In this document: piece by piece, positions 1-6,825 of the stretch
Position numbering within the stretch: position 1 is the first letter of the stretch
How the letters are laid out: each line of letters starts with the position of its first letter
Assembly (NCBI RefSeq): GCF_044372965.1
Contig: NZ_JBILQX010000108.1
Coordinates: forward strand, 1-11,615
Length of the DNA: 11,615 bases
Source of the DNA: Elstera sp044372965
Lineage (GTDB): Bacteria > Pseudomonadota > Alphaproteobacteria > Elsterales > Elsteraceae
Direction: 5' to 3'
Notes under the pieces: generated by a model
What the model was told of the DNA's origin: nothing
Database searches by the model: none
Seen by the model: the letters and a program-made list of their open reading frames with translations, nothing else
Made by a program: the position numbers and the translations under genes

Positions 1-353
1 TCGACGAAATCGCCCGGCAACTCGGCAGCGGCGCGCGGTTCTCGGCGGTGGCCCAGCAGTATTCAAACTCGGCGTCGGCCTCGACGGGGGGGGATCTCGG
101 CTGGGTGCGCACCGGCCAGATCGATCCGGTGCTGCTGGCCGCGCTCGAAACCCTGGAGCCGGGCCGGATGAGCCAGCCCATCCGCACCGTCTCGGGCCTG
201 CATTTATTGCTTCTGCGCGAAAAGCGCGTGGCCGCCAGTTTGCCGTCGCGCGATGACGCGCGGCTGCGGCTCATTTCCGAACGCGTCGAAGCCGAAAGCC
301 GCCGGGCGTTGCGCGATTTGCGCCAGGCCGCCACGATCGATATTCGTCTTTGA
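1..353 (+). CDS. surA: SurA-type peptidyl-prolyl cis-trans isomerase, C-terminal part (5' truncated by window edge)
   Basis: Reading frame open from base 3 to the TGA at 351-353; the start lies outside the window. About 116 residues are visible. They form the C-terminal half of a parvulin (rotamase) domain: the S-x-GGDLGWV segment, the hydrophobic stretch VLLAALETLEPG, and SQPIRT-SGLHLLLL, followed by a charged helical tail ending IDIRL. SurA-like proteins are periplasmic chaperones/prolyl isomerases that escort outer-membrane beta-barrel proteins to the BAM complex; that role is family knowledge. In many proteobacteria surA lies next to ksgA, usually with pdxA between them, which supports SurA over a generic parvulin. 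The stop codon overlaps the ksgA start (TTGA, 350-353), so translation is probably coupled. A run of eight G residues at 86-93 lies inside the GGD motif. The N-terminal domain and signal peptide cannot be seen, so another parvulin family (PpiC/PpiD) is possible. Confidence 0.85.
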   Translation, partial: DEIARQLGSGARFSAVAQQYSNSASASTGGDLGWVRTGQIDPVLLAALETLEPGRMSQPIRTVSGLHLLLLREKRVAASLPSRDDARLRLISERVEAESRRALRDLRQAATIDIRL

Positions 354-1237
354 CCGTGAGTGATCCGATTATTGAAGCCGTCGAACGGCTTCCCGCCCTG
401 CGCGTGACCGTTGCAGCGGCGGGGCTGACGGCGGATAAGCGGTTTGGGCAGCATTTTCTGTTCGATCTCAACCTCACGCGCCGGATTGCGCGGGCGGGCG
501 GGCCGCTGGATGCTGGCACGGTGATCGAAGTCGGCCCCGGCCCCGGTGGCTTGACCCGCGCGCTGCTGCTCGAAGGCGGCCAACATGTCGTTGCCATCGA
601 AAAGGACCGGCGCATGGTGGCGGCGTTGGAGTCGCTGGTCGAATTGACGCGCGGGCGGCTGACCGTGATCGAGGCGGATGCGCTGGGGCTCGACCCGACG
701 ACACTCGGTCCGGCCCCGTACCGCATTATCGCCAATCTACCCTATAACGTCGGCACGCCTTTGGTGATCGCCTGGCTGCGCGCCATCGACCAGTATGAAT
801 CGCTGACGCTGATGTTCCAAAAGGAAGTGGCCGACCGCTTGACGGCGGTTCCGGGCGGCGATGCCTATGGGCGTCTCTCGGTCATCAGCGGGTATTTCGC
901 CCAAAGCGGCGTGCTGTTCGATATTCCGCCGGAAGCCTTTACGCCGCCGCCGAAAGTGGTTTCCAGCGTCGTGCAGCTTCTCCCGCGCAAAGACCGGCCC
1001 GACTGCGGCTCGGTGCTACGGCTGGAACAGGTGACGGCGGCGGCCTTCGGTCAACGGCGGAAAATGCTGCGCGCGTCGCTGAAAAGCTTGGGCGTCGATA
1101 CGACCGCCCTGCTGTCGGACGCCCAGATCGAGCCGACGGCGCGGGCGGAAGAACTCAGCGTGGCTGAGTTCTCGCGGCTTTCCTTGGCCCTGGTCGCCCA
1201 AATCGGCCCCGGTCGCCCGGAGACTGTATCTCCTTAA
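350..1237 (+). CDS. ksgA: 16S rRNA (adenine(1518)-N6/adenine(1519)-N6)-dimethyltransferase RsmA/KsgA
   Basis: Protein of 295 aa, slightly longer than the roughly 270 aa of enterobacterial KsgA because of a ~25-residue N-terminal lead. KsgA dimethylates two adjacent adenines in the 3'-terminal hairpin of 16S rRNA, a late checkpoint of 30S assembly, using S-adenosylmethionine. Diagnostic motifs: RFGQHFLFD (residues 31-39), SAM motif I VIEVGPGPGGLT (58-69), acidic IEKD (83-86), EAD (108-110), the catalytic NLPY (129-132), and the FTPPPKVVSSVV segment preceding the C-terminal domain. The start is TTG at 350, overlapping the upstream TGA by 4 bases; GTG at 356 is the alternative. Neither has a clear Shine-Dalgarno sequence, which fits translational coupling. 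The stop (1235-1237) shares bases with the convergent gmk stop. Apart from the start codon, identification is secure. Confidence 0.96.
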   Translation: MTVSDPIIEAVERLPALRVTVAAAGLTADKRFGQHFLFDLNLTRRIARAGGPLDAGTVIEVGPGPGGLTRALLLEGGQHVVAIEKDRRMVAALESLVELTRGRLTVIEADALGLDPTTLGPAPYRIIANLPYNVGTPLVIAWLRAIDQYESLTLMFQKEVADRLTAVPGGDAYGRLSVISGYFAQSGVLFDIPPEAFTPPPKVVSSVVQLLPRKDRPDCGSVLRLEQVTAAAFGQRRKMLRASLKSLGVDTTALLSDAQIEPTARAEELSVAEFSRLSLALVAQIGPGRPETVSP

Positions 1238-1896
1238 TCGCTCGGCGGTCGCTCGGCCTGTAGCGCCGACACGAACTCCGGCAGGCTCATTTGCCGGTCG
1301 CGCTTCAGGCGTTCGGCGATGAGAATCGCGCGAACGCTGACCAAGCTTGCTTCGATATCGTCATTGACGAGAACGTAATCATACTCGCGCCAGTGCGACA
1401 CATCATCATGGGCTTTCGCCATACGGCGGGCGACGACATCGGCGGAATCTTGTGCGCGGGTGCGCAGGCGGCGTTCCAGCTCGGCCATCGAGGGCGGTAG
1501 GATAAAAATTGTCACGAGATCGGGCCGGGCCTTGCGCATCATCTGCTGCGTGCCCTGCCAGTCGATATCGAACAGCACATCCATCCCCTGCCCGAGCGCC
1601 TTCATCACCGGCGTTTTCGGCGTGCCATAGAAATTGCCATAAACTTCGGCATGCTCCAGCAGATCATCACTCGTCGAGAGCCGGTCGAACTCTTCCCGGT
1701 CGATGAAATGATAGTCGCGCCCCGAAATTTCGGACGGGCGGCGCGGGCGCGTGGTGACGGAAACCGACATTTGCAACTGGGGCATATTCTCCAGCAGCAA
1801 GCGCGACAGCGTGGTCTTCCCCGCCCCCGAGGGCGAGGAGAGAATCAGCATCAAGCCCCGGCGGCGGCGCTCGATGGTTTGGGGGGCCTGCATCAT
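1234..1896 (-). CDS. gmk: Guanylate kinase
   Basis: Protein of 220 aa, typical for bacterial guanylate kinase (ATP + GMP to ADP + GDP), cytosolic. The P-loop SSPSGAGKTT is at residues 20-29. The GMP-binding segment S-V-TTRPRRPSEISGRDYHF covers 46-64, EVYGNFYGTP 84-93, and the DIDWQGTQQ segment 110-118; the lid arginines lie in RRLRTRAQDS and VARRMAKAH. It is the second gene of a minus-strand unit with yicC, 10 bases downstream of that stop. Two consecutive ATGs (1894-1896 and 1891-1893) begin the frame without a purine-rich ribosome-binding site, and ATG at 1849-1851 (residue 16) is a possible shorter start. With guaB and guaA further right, three consecutive steps of guanine nucleotide synthesis lie within 11 kb, though on opposite strands. 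The stop shares TTAA with ksgA. Confidence 0.97.
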   Translation of the reverse strand: MMQAPQTIERRRRGLMLILSSPSGAGKTTLSRLLLENMPQLQMSVSVTTRPRRPSEISGRDYHFIDREEFDRLSTSDDLLEHAEVYGNFYGTPKTPVMKALGQGMDVLFDIDWQGTQQMMRKARPDLVTIFILPPSMAELERRLRTRAQDSADVVARRMAKAHDDVSHWREYDYVLVNDDIEASLVSVRAILIAERLKRDRQMSLPEFVSALQAERPPSD

Positions 1897-1906
1897 CGGG
1901 GGATCA

Positions 1907-2845
1907 TCACTCGACGTTTTGAACCTGTTCGCGGAATTGCTCGATTACGGTCTTCAAAGCAAGGCCGGTTTGCGTTACCGACAGGTCGGCGGCCTTGGAC
2001 ATGAGGGTATTGGCCTCGCGGTTAAACTCTTGGGCGAGGAAATCAAGCTTCCGGCCAATCGCACCGCCTTCGTCCAGCAGCGCGGTTGCGGCGGCGCAAT
2101 GGGCTTCGAGCCGGTCCATTTCTTCGGAGGGGTCGCATTTTTGCGCGAGCAGGGCGATTTCCTGGGCCAAACGCTCGGCGGGAACGGGGGGCGTATCCCC
2201 CAGCAGCGGGGCAAGCCGCGTGTGCAACCGTTCGGCGACGCCGTGAGTCTGGGCCTCCGCCGCTGCGCGCGCCTTAGCGGTCATTTCGGCGATGGTGGCA
2301 ACCTGACCGCGCAGAATCTCGGCGAGCTTGGCCCCTTCCGCCCGCCGCGCATTCAGAAACTGATCGACGGCTTGAACGAAAAGCGCGACCAGGGCGGCAT
2401 CTTCCGCAGGAGACGGCTCGTTCAGTGCTGGGTTTTCGGCCTGCTGGCTCTCGATCACCCCGCGCACGCCCAAAAGATCGGTTAGCCGCAGCGGCGCTTG
2501 ATCGACCAAATCGCCCAAGGATTTTTGCAGCCCGACGATTTCTTCGATCAAGGGCCGGTTGATCGCAAGGTTGCTTTCACGCGCCGCACCGCGCAGATCG
2601 AGCGACACGGTGATGGTGCCGCGCTGGCAGGCTTTCAGTTTCTCGCGTAGGGCGGGCTCCAGCCGGTCTAGCCAGTTCGGCAGGCGAAAGCGCACGTCGA
2701 GCCCGCGCCCATTGACCGCGCGGATTTCCCAAGTGGCGGTATGGCTTGGCGTTGGGCAGCCAACGGCGGCCTGCCGGGCATAGCCGGTCATGCTGGAAAC
2801 GGGGGCGGTCGGCTCGGGCGAAGCCGCTGAAGAAGCTCGTGTCAT
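1907..2845 (-). CDS. yicC: YicC/YloC family endoribonuclease
   Basis: 312 aa from the ATG at 2843-2845. It shows the two-part YicC layout. The N-terminal domain opens with SSMTGYARQ (17-25) and a WEIRAVNGRGLDVRFRLP segment (compare ELRSVNHRFLD in relatives). The C-terminal DUF1732-like block has SEEMDRLEAH, GGAIGRKLDFLAQEFNREANTLMSKAAD and a final EQFREQVQNVE. YicC proteins act as endoribonucleases or RNA-binding factors (E. coli YicC promotes decay of the small RNA RyhB); the target here is unknown. Start choice is uncertain. ATG 2845 has AAGGGG six to seven bases upstream, but that stretch overlaps a predicted -10 box, so the mRNA may be leaderless. ATG at 2789-2791, the Met of MTGYAR, is the alternative. 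The frame stays open to 2920, but that extension would cover the promoter. First gene of yicC-gmk. Confidence 0.93.
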   Translation of the reverse strand: MTRASSAASPEPTAPVSSMTGYARQAAVGCPTPSHTATWEIRAVNGRGLDVRFRLPNWLDRLEPALREKLKACQRGTITVSLDLRGAARESNLAINRPLIEEIVGLQKSLGDLVDQAPLRLTDLLGVRGVIESQQAENPALNEPSPAEDAALVALFVQAVDQFLNARRAEGAKLAEILRGQVATIAEMTAKARAAAEAQTHGVAERLHTRLAPLLGDTPPVPAERLAQEIALLAQKCDPSEEMDRLEAHCAAATALLDEGGAIGRKLDFLAQEFNREANTLMSKAADLSVTQTGLALKTVIEQFREQVQNVE

Positions 2846-2852
2846 GCCGCCC

Positions 2853-2881
2853 CTTATAAAGCGCTCCCCCGCCTCTCTCAA
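2853..2881 (-). promoter_or_regulatory. Predicted sigma70-type promoter of yicC-gmk
   Basis: Read on the minus strand: -35 TTGAGA (2881-2876), a 17-base spacer, and -10 TATAAG (2858-2853). Each hexamer matches the consensus at 5 of 6 positions and spacing is optimal. The expected transcription start is near 2846-2847, one or two bases before the yicC ATG at 2845, implying a leaderless message unless a downstream start (2791) is used. The 'Shine-Dalgarno' AAGGGG overlaps the -10 box and would not be transcribed. No experimental evidence is available from the sequence. Confidence 0.55.
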
Positions 2882-2921
2882 TCTGCAACGTGCGAACCGT
2901 GGCGGAATGAAGATCAGCACG

Positions 2922-2928
2922 CTATATA
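2922..2928 (+). promoter_or_regulatory. Possible -10 element for ppx-rlmE
   Basis: CTATATA at 2922-2928 resembles the -10 element CTATAT often described for alphaproteobacterial housekeeping promoters. It sits in the divergent region between yicC and ppx, the only non-coding DNA available for a ppx promoter. The matching -35 position (around 2899-2904) is a poor fit. Predicted transcription would start near 2935, which would give a 5' leader of about 54 bases to the preferred ppx start at 2989 and would make the upstream ATG at 2935 leaderless. Confidence 0.3.
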
Positions 2929-2988
2929 GATGCGATGAATATGGGTTTTGCGCCGAGGACTGCCGTGGCTAGTCCCCAGGGGCGGAGT

Positions 2989-4068
2989 ATGCGGCCGAGC
3001 GGCCCTGTGCCGTCTCAACCGCTTTACGCGGCTTTGGACCTCGGAACGAATAACTGCCGCCTGCTCATCGCGCGCCGCCGCGATGGGTATGTAGGCTTTG
3101 CGCCCGGCGCGACCACAGCGGCGATGGCGGACGGTCAGAGCGCTGAGCCGCCGACCTTGGAGATTGTCGACGCTTTCTCCCGCATCGTTCGCCTAGGCGA
3201 AGGTTTAGCGATGACTGGGCGGCTTTCTGACGCGGCGATGGATCGCACGGTCTCGGCGCTCGCGGTCTGCGTTCGAAAACTGCGCCGCTACCGGCCCCGC
3301 TTTGCGCGGATTGTGGCGACGGAAGCCTGCCGCCGGGCGGATAACGGCGGGCTGTTCTTGGAACGGGTGAGCGCCGAACTCGGCCTCTATCTCGAAACCA
3401 TCGCCCCACAGGAAGAAGCCTTGCTGGCGCTCGCGGGCTGCGCCGCGCTGCTCGATCCGGCGGTGCCGCGCGCGCTGATGTTCGATATCGGCGGCGGTTC
3501 GACCGAATTGACCTGGCTTGCGGTGCGCCCAGGTCACTCGCCGCTGGTGCTGGGGTGGATTTCGATTCCGCTCGGCGTGGTCAATCTCGCCGAAGCCCAT
3601 GGCGACCCGAGTCGGGCCGATACGGGTTATGAGCGGATGAACGCGGTTTTTGCGGAAAAGCTGATCGAATTCGACCGGCGCTATGGGATTTCAGAGGCGA
3701 TCCGCGCGGGGGGCGTGCAGATGCTGGGCGCATCGGGCACGGTGACGACGCTTGCGGGGATTCATCTGGATTTGCCGCGGTATGACCGGGCGCGGGTCGA
3801 TGGGATTCGCTTGAGTATTGAGGATTTGGCGGCAGTTTCGGCCCGCATTCGCAAGATGGGCGAGGAGGCGCGCCTGTCGCATCCCTGCATCGGGCGGGCG
3901 CGGGCCGATCTCGTGATTGCGGGCTGCGCGATTATCGATGCCATGCGGGTGCTATGGCCGATCCCGTCGCTACGCATCGGCGATCGCGGCGTCCGCGAAG
4001 GTATTTTATTTGGACTGATGGGAGTCCCCGCGCCGCAGTTGGCACCGGCGGACCCCGAAGAGAAGTGA
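2989..4068 (+). CDS. ppx: Ppx/GppA family phosphatase (exopolyphosphatase / pppGpp phosphohydrolase-like)
   Basis: 359 aa from ATG 2989, which has AGGGG six bases upstream. The frame is open to an upstream ATG at 2935 (377 aa) that has no ribosome-binding site, so 2989 is preferred. The fold is the ASKHA (actin-like) phosphatase: phosphate-1 loop ALDLGTNNCRLLIA (residues 15-28), DAFSRIVRLGEG (61-72), ATEACRRA, catalytic-type acidic pair EEA (142-144), phosphate-2 loop DIGGGSTEL (166-174), and LGASGTVTTLAG. It lacks the C-terminal HD-like extension of the ~510-aa E. coli Ppx, matching the short form common in alphaproteobacteria. Family members hydrolyse inorganic polyphosphate or convert pppGpp to ppGpp; sequence alone does not separate the two. 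A ~22-residue Ala/Gly/Pro-rich insert (about 35-57) separates the first strands from the DAFSRIVRLGEG motif. rlmE follows after 10 bases, so the two are probably cotranscribed. Confidence 0.9.
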   Translation: MRPSGPVPSQPLYAALDLGTNNCRLLIARRRDGYVGFAPGATTAAMADGQSAEPPTLEIVDAFSRIVRLGEGLAMTGRLSDAAMDRTVSALAVCVRKLRRYRPRFARIVATEACRRADNGGLFLERVSAELGLYLETIAPQEEALLALAGCAALLDPAVPRALMFDIGGGSTELTWLAVRPGHSPLVLGWISIPLGVVNLAEAHGDPSRADTGYERMNAVFAEKLIEFDRRYGISEAIRAGGVQMLGASGTVTTLAGIHLDLPRYDRARVDGIRLSIEDLAAVSARIRKMGEEARLSHPCIGRARADLVIAGCAIIDAMRVLWPIPSLRIGDRGVREGILFGLMGVPAPQLAPADPEEK

Positions 4069-4078
4069 GCGCTAAAAG

Positions 4079-4795
4079 ATGACCCAAAAGGGGAGCGGTG
4101 ACGGTAGCAACAGCGGCGGCGGCGGGGGCCGTCGTCAAAAATCGGTACGGGTGAAGACCGCCCATAAGCGCTCTTTATCCTCGACCCTCTGGCTGCAACG
4201 TCAGTTGAATGATCCTTATGTCGCGGAAGCCAAGCGCCTCGGCTACCGCTCGCGCGCGGCGTTCAAACTGATTCAACTCGATGAAAAATATCATCTGCTC
4301 GGGCCGGGTAAGCGCGTGGTCGATCTTGGCGCGGCCCCCGGTGGCTGGACGCAAGTTGCCGTCGCGCGCGTCGGCGCAGAACAGGGACGCGGCTGTGTTG
4401 TTGGGCTCGATATTCTGCCGATGGACCCGATCCCTGGCGCGAGTCTGATGCAGGCCGATTTCCTTGATCCGACTGCCCCCGATAGGCTGCGCGAATTGCT
4501 CGGCGGCGGCGCGGATCTGGTGATGAGCGATATGGCGGCGCCGACGACGGGCCACACTAAGACTGATCACTTGCGCGTTATCGGCCTTGCCGAAACCGCC
4601 CTGCACTTCGCTTTAGAGGTGTTGGAGCCCGGCGGGGCATTTGTGGCCAAGGTTTTCCAGGGCGGTTCGGAAAAAGAACTGCTCGATCCACTCAAGAAGC
4701 ATTTTGCCGTGGTCCGGCACGCCAAACCCGCCGCATCCCGCGCTGATTCCAGCGAAATGTATGTTGTAGCGACAGGGTTTAGGCGCGTAACCTAA
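4079..4795 (+). CDS. rlmE: 23S rRNA (uridine(2552)-2'-O)-methyltransferase RlmE (FtsJ/RrmJ)
   Basis: 238 aa; the enterobacterial protein is about 209. The surplus is an N-terminal Gly/Ser-rich then basic tail (residues 1-31, five consecutive Gly at 13-17 followed by RRQK), plausibly an RNA-binding extension. The core is intact. RSRAAFKL carries the catalytic K63, SAM motif I is VVDLGAAPGGWTQV (80-93), D151 is in MSDMAAP, K191 in AKVFQGG, and E226 in SSEMYVV. This completes the K-D-K-E tetrad of the RrmJ family. The enzyme methylates the 2'-OH of U2552 in the A-loop of 23S rRNA on the 50S subunit and is needed for efficient subunit assembly. ATG 4079 lies 10 bases after the ppx stop with only a weak ribosome-binding site (AAAAG), consistent with coupling to ppx. 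The gene ends four bases before a strong terminator. Confidence 0.96.
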   Translation: MTQKGSGDGSNSGGGGGRRQKSVRVKTAHKRSLSSTLWLQRQLNDPYVAEAKRLGYRSRAAFKLIQLDEKYHLLGPGKRVVDLGAAPGGWTQVAVARVGAEQGRGCVVGLDILPMDPIPGASLMQADFLDPTAPDRLRELLGGGADLVMSDMAAPTTGHTKTDHLRVIGLAETALHFALEVLEPGGAFVAKVFQGGSEKELLDPLKKHFAVVRHAKPAASRADSSEMYVVATGFRRVT

Positions 4796-4798
4796 TGT

Positions 4799-4828
4799 AA
4801 AAGAGGGAGGCCGAAGCCTCCCTCTTTT
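4799..4828. terminator. Bidirectional rho-independent terminator between rlmE and the chemoreceptor gene
   Basis: A perfect 9-bp G/C-rich stem, GAGGGAGGC (4803-4811) with GCCTCCCTC (4816-4824), encloses a 4-base loop CGAA. It is flanked by AAAA (4799-4802) and TTTT (4825-4828), so either strand gives a hairpin followed by a U-run; the A and T flanks can add four more pairs. On the plus strand it ends rlmE, whose stop is at 4793-4795. On the minus strand it directly follows, and shares one base with, the chemoreceptor stop codon (4828-4830). The whole 3'-3' junction is 32 bases. Confidence 0.92.
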
Positions 4829-6825
4829 CATTCTGCCCCGACTGCGGCTAACCGTTGGGTGAAGCGGTCAAGCGCCAAGCCGAGGCTTTGAGTGCTTTGC
4901 TCCAGCGCTGCCGATAGATCGAGCGTGCCGTTGGCAGCTTCCGCCGCATTTCCGGTCGCCGATGTGACGCCGCTGATGGCGTCGGCGATGACCGCTGCAC
5001 CCTCGGCGGCCTGCGAGACATTGCGGGCAATATCCCGCGTCGCCGCCGTTTGCTCTTCGACCGCGACCGCAACCGACGACATGCGCATATCGGTTTCCAA
5101 TACGCGGTCGCGGACTGAAATCATGGTTCGGCTCGCGGCATGGGTGAGCGCGCGCATGGTTTCGACCGATTTTTGAATATCTTCCGTTGCGCCAGCGGTT
5201 TGGGTCGCGAGGTTCTTCACTTCGGTCGCAACCACGGCGAACCCTTTGCCCGCCTCTCCGGCCCGCGCGGCTTCAATCGTCGCATTTAGCGCAAGAAGAT
5301 TGGTTTGCGCCGCAATTGCCTGAATAAGGGTCACGATATCGCCGATTTGAGCGGTCGCCTTTTCAAGATCGTGCAAGGTTTTATCAGCCGATTGCACCTC
5401 TTCGGCAGCAAGGCGAGAAATGCCGGTGCTGCTTTCCACTTGCCGGCCGATTTCGCTAATCGAACTCGATAATTCGTCGGTCGCGGCGGCCATCATCTGC
5501 ACGGTTTGCAGCGTTTGATCGGAGGATGTGGCCATGGCAACGCAGCTTTGATTGGTGGCGGCGACCACACCAGAAAGCTCGGTTGAACTCATGCGCATCC
5601 GCTCAACGGCCTGAGTAACTGCCCAAATTACGCTTTCCAACTCATGGCGAAACTCGGTCACGGCCTCTACCCGGCGTTCAGCGAGGCCGAGATCGGCGGC
5701 CATCCGCGCGCGCTGTTCGGTTTCAAGACGTTCCCGGGCAACCAGCGCCTGCCGGAAAAACTCGACCGCTTTGGCAATCTTACCCACTTCGTCGGCGCGC
5801 GCTTGGTAGCGAATTTCAACGTCTGTGCTGCCCGTAACCAGGCTTTCCATTTGTCCCGTCAACCGCAGCAGCGGACGGCTGACCGAGCGGCCAATGACGA
5901 GCGCCAAGGTGACGGCGAGCAGCACGACAATCGCCACCAAAACAAGGCTCCAAGTCATCGCTTGGAAGAAGCCGGCGATACGAATTGTAAGAAGATTTTC
6001 AAGGGCTTGAGAGCTGGCGTCATAACCTTTGCCGAGAGTGGTTTCCAGATCGGCAGTTAATTTCGCGACCGGAGCCGCGCCTTGACCCGAAACCTGAGCG
6101 TCGGCGGCGATAATCATCGCGGCTCCCGCCGCGATCAGGGTCTGCATATCGCGATCAATCCAGCGCTTCAAATCCCCGCTGGCATTACCGCGGTAGCCAA
6201 GCGAAACCGATGCCGCCAAACCGTCAAGCGTCGCCTGCATCGCGCCTTTGGCAACCAGAATATCGGCTTGCTCCGCAACACTCGGCGACCCTTTGGCCCC
6301 GGCGCGCAAAGCGGCATCGAGATCGGCCACGCGCGACACGAGGTCGGGGAAGCGCAGCAGCACCAAATCCATTGTGTAATAACTGTCAAGATCGGGATCG
6401 AGAATGAGGTTCGATTGATCGCCAACCCGAACGGTCAGATCGCGCAGGGCGGTCATGGCCTGAAGCGCCGAAGCCCGGTCCCGTTTAGCAGAAGCATCGC
6501 GCAAAGCCGCAATAGCGGCCTTTGATAGCGCTGCGCTTTGCAGATCCACCCCGGCTTGCGTGCCCAGCTTTGTTTCGATCTTGCCAAGTGTTTCCGCAAG
6601 ATCGGTGGGTATCGCCGCCCCGCCCCGGCTTTGCGCCAAAGTGGCAACCAGGGCGCGCTGGACCGGGCGTAAATATTCTGTCCCCACCAGTTCGGCTTGT
6701 CCAAAGCGGATTTGGACCATATTTGCCGCAATCAGCAGGTAAGCAAGATATGCAATGGGTATTAATAGGACAAAAACAATCAGGCCAATTTTACGGCTGA
6801 ATGAAATCTTATCGAATAGTTTCAT
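4828..6825 (-). CDS. Methyl-accepting chemotaxis protein (transmembrane chemoreceptor)
   Basis: 665 aa from ATG 6823-6825. Order of parts: short basic N-terminus MKLFDKISFSRK; membrane segment 1 (about 13-34); a periplasmic helical sensor (about 35-290) with the signature SNLILDPDLDSYYTMD near residues 138-153; membrane segment 2 (about 290-312, LVLVAIVVLLAVTLALVIG); a HAMP domain beginning SVSRPLLRL (about 313-362); a long coiled-coil methylation region; and the signalling tip around 500-535 (AAQTNLLALNATIEAARAGEAGKGFAVVATEV), which contacts CheA and CheW. The ligand is unknown. The C-terminus (RLAAVGAE) lacks the NWETF-type CheR/CheB tether of Tar/Tsr. The frame extends to a GTG at 6891, but that prefix is Arg/Pro-rich, would precede the typical membrane anchor, and has no ribosome-binding site. 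A weak GGGA lies about 10 bases before the chosen ATG. Monocistronic, convergent with rlmE; no other chemotaxis gene is visible. Confidence 0.95.
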   Translation of the reverse strand: MKLFDKISFSRKIGLIVFVLLIPIAYLAYLLIAANMVQIRFGQAELVGTEYLRPVQRALVATLAQSRGGAAIPTDLAETLGKIETKLGTQAGVDLQSAALSKAAIAALRDASAKRDRASALQAMTALRDLTVRVGDQSNLILDPDLDSYYTMDLVLLRFPDLVSRVADLDAALRAGAKGSPSVAEQADILVAKGAMQATLDGLAASVSLGYRGNASGDLKRWIDRDMQTLIAAGAAMIIAADAQVSGQGAAPVAKLTADLETTLGKGYDASSQALENLLTIRIAGFFQAMTWSLVLVAIVVLLAVTLALVIGRSVSRPLLRLTGQMESLVTGSTDVEIRYQARADEVGKIAKAVEFFRQALVARERLETEQRARMAADLGLAERRVEAVTEFRHELESVIWAVTQAVERMRMSSTELSGVVAATNQSCVAMATSSDQTLQTVQMMAAATDELSSSISEIGRQVESSTGISRLAAEEVQSADKTLHDLEKATAQIGDIVTLIQAIAAQTNLLALNATIEAARAGEAGKGFAVVATEVKNLATQTAGATEDIQKSVETMRALTHAASRTMISVRDRVLETDMRMSSVAVAVEEQTAATRDIARNVSQAAEGAAVIADAISGVTSATGNAAEAANGTLDLSAALEQSTQSLGLALDRFTQRLAAVGAE

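Noticed and set aside
1751..2485. Plus-strand open frame (244 codons) opposite gmk and yicC
   Set aside because: It runs antisense across two well-identified genes and their junction; no domain or ribosome-binding site supports it.
2846..2920. Extension of yicC to 2920
   Set aside because: It would cover the TTGAGA-N17-TATAAG promoter, and the added residues (an Arg/Phe-rich stretch) do not resemble the YicC N-terminus.
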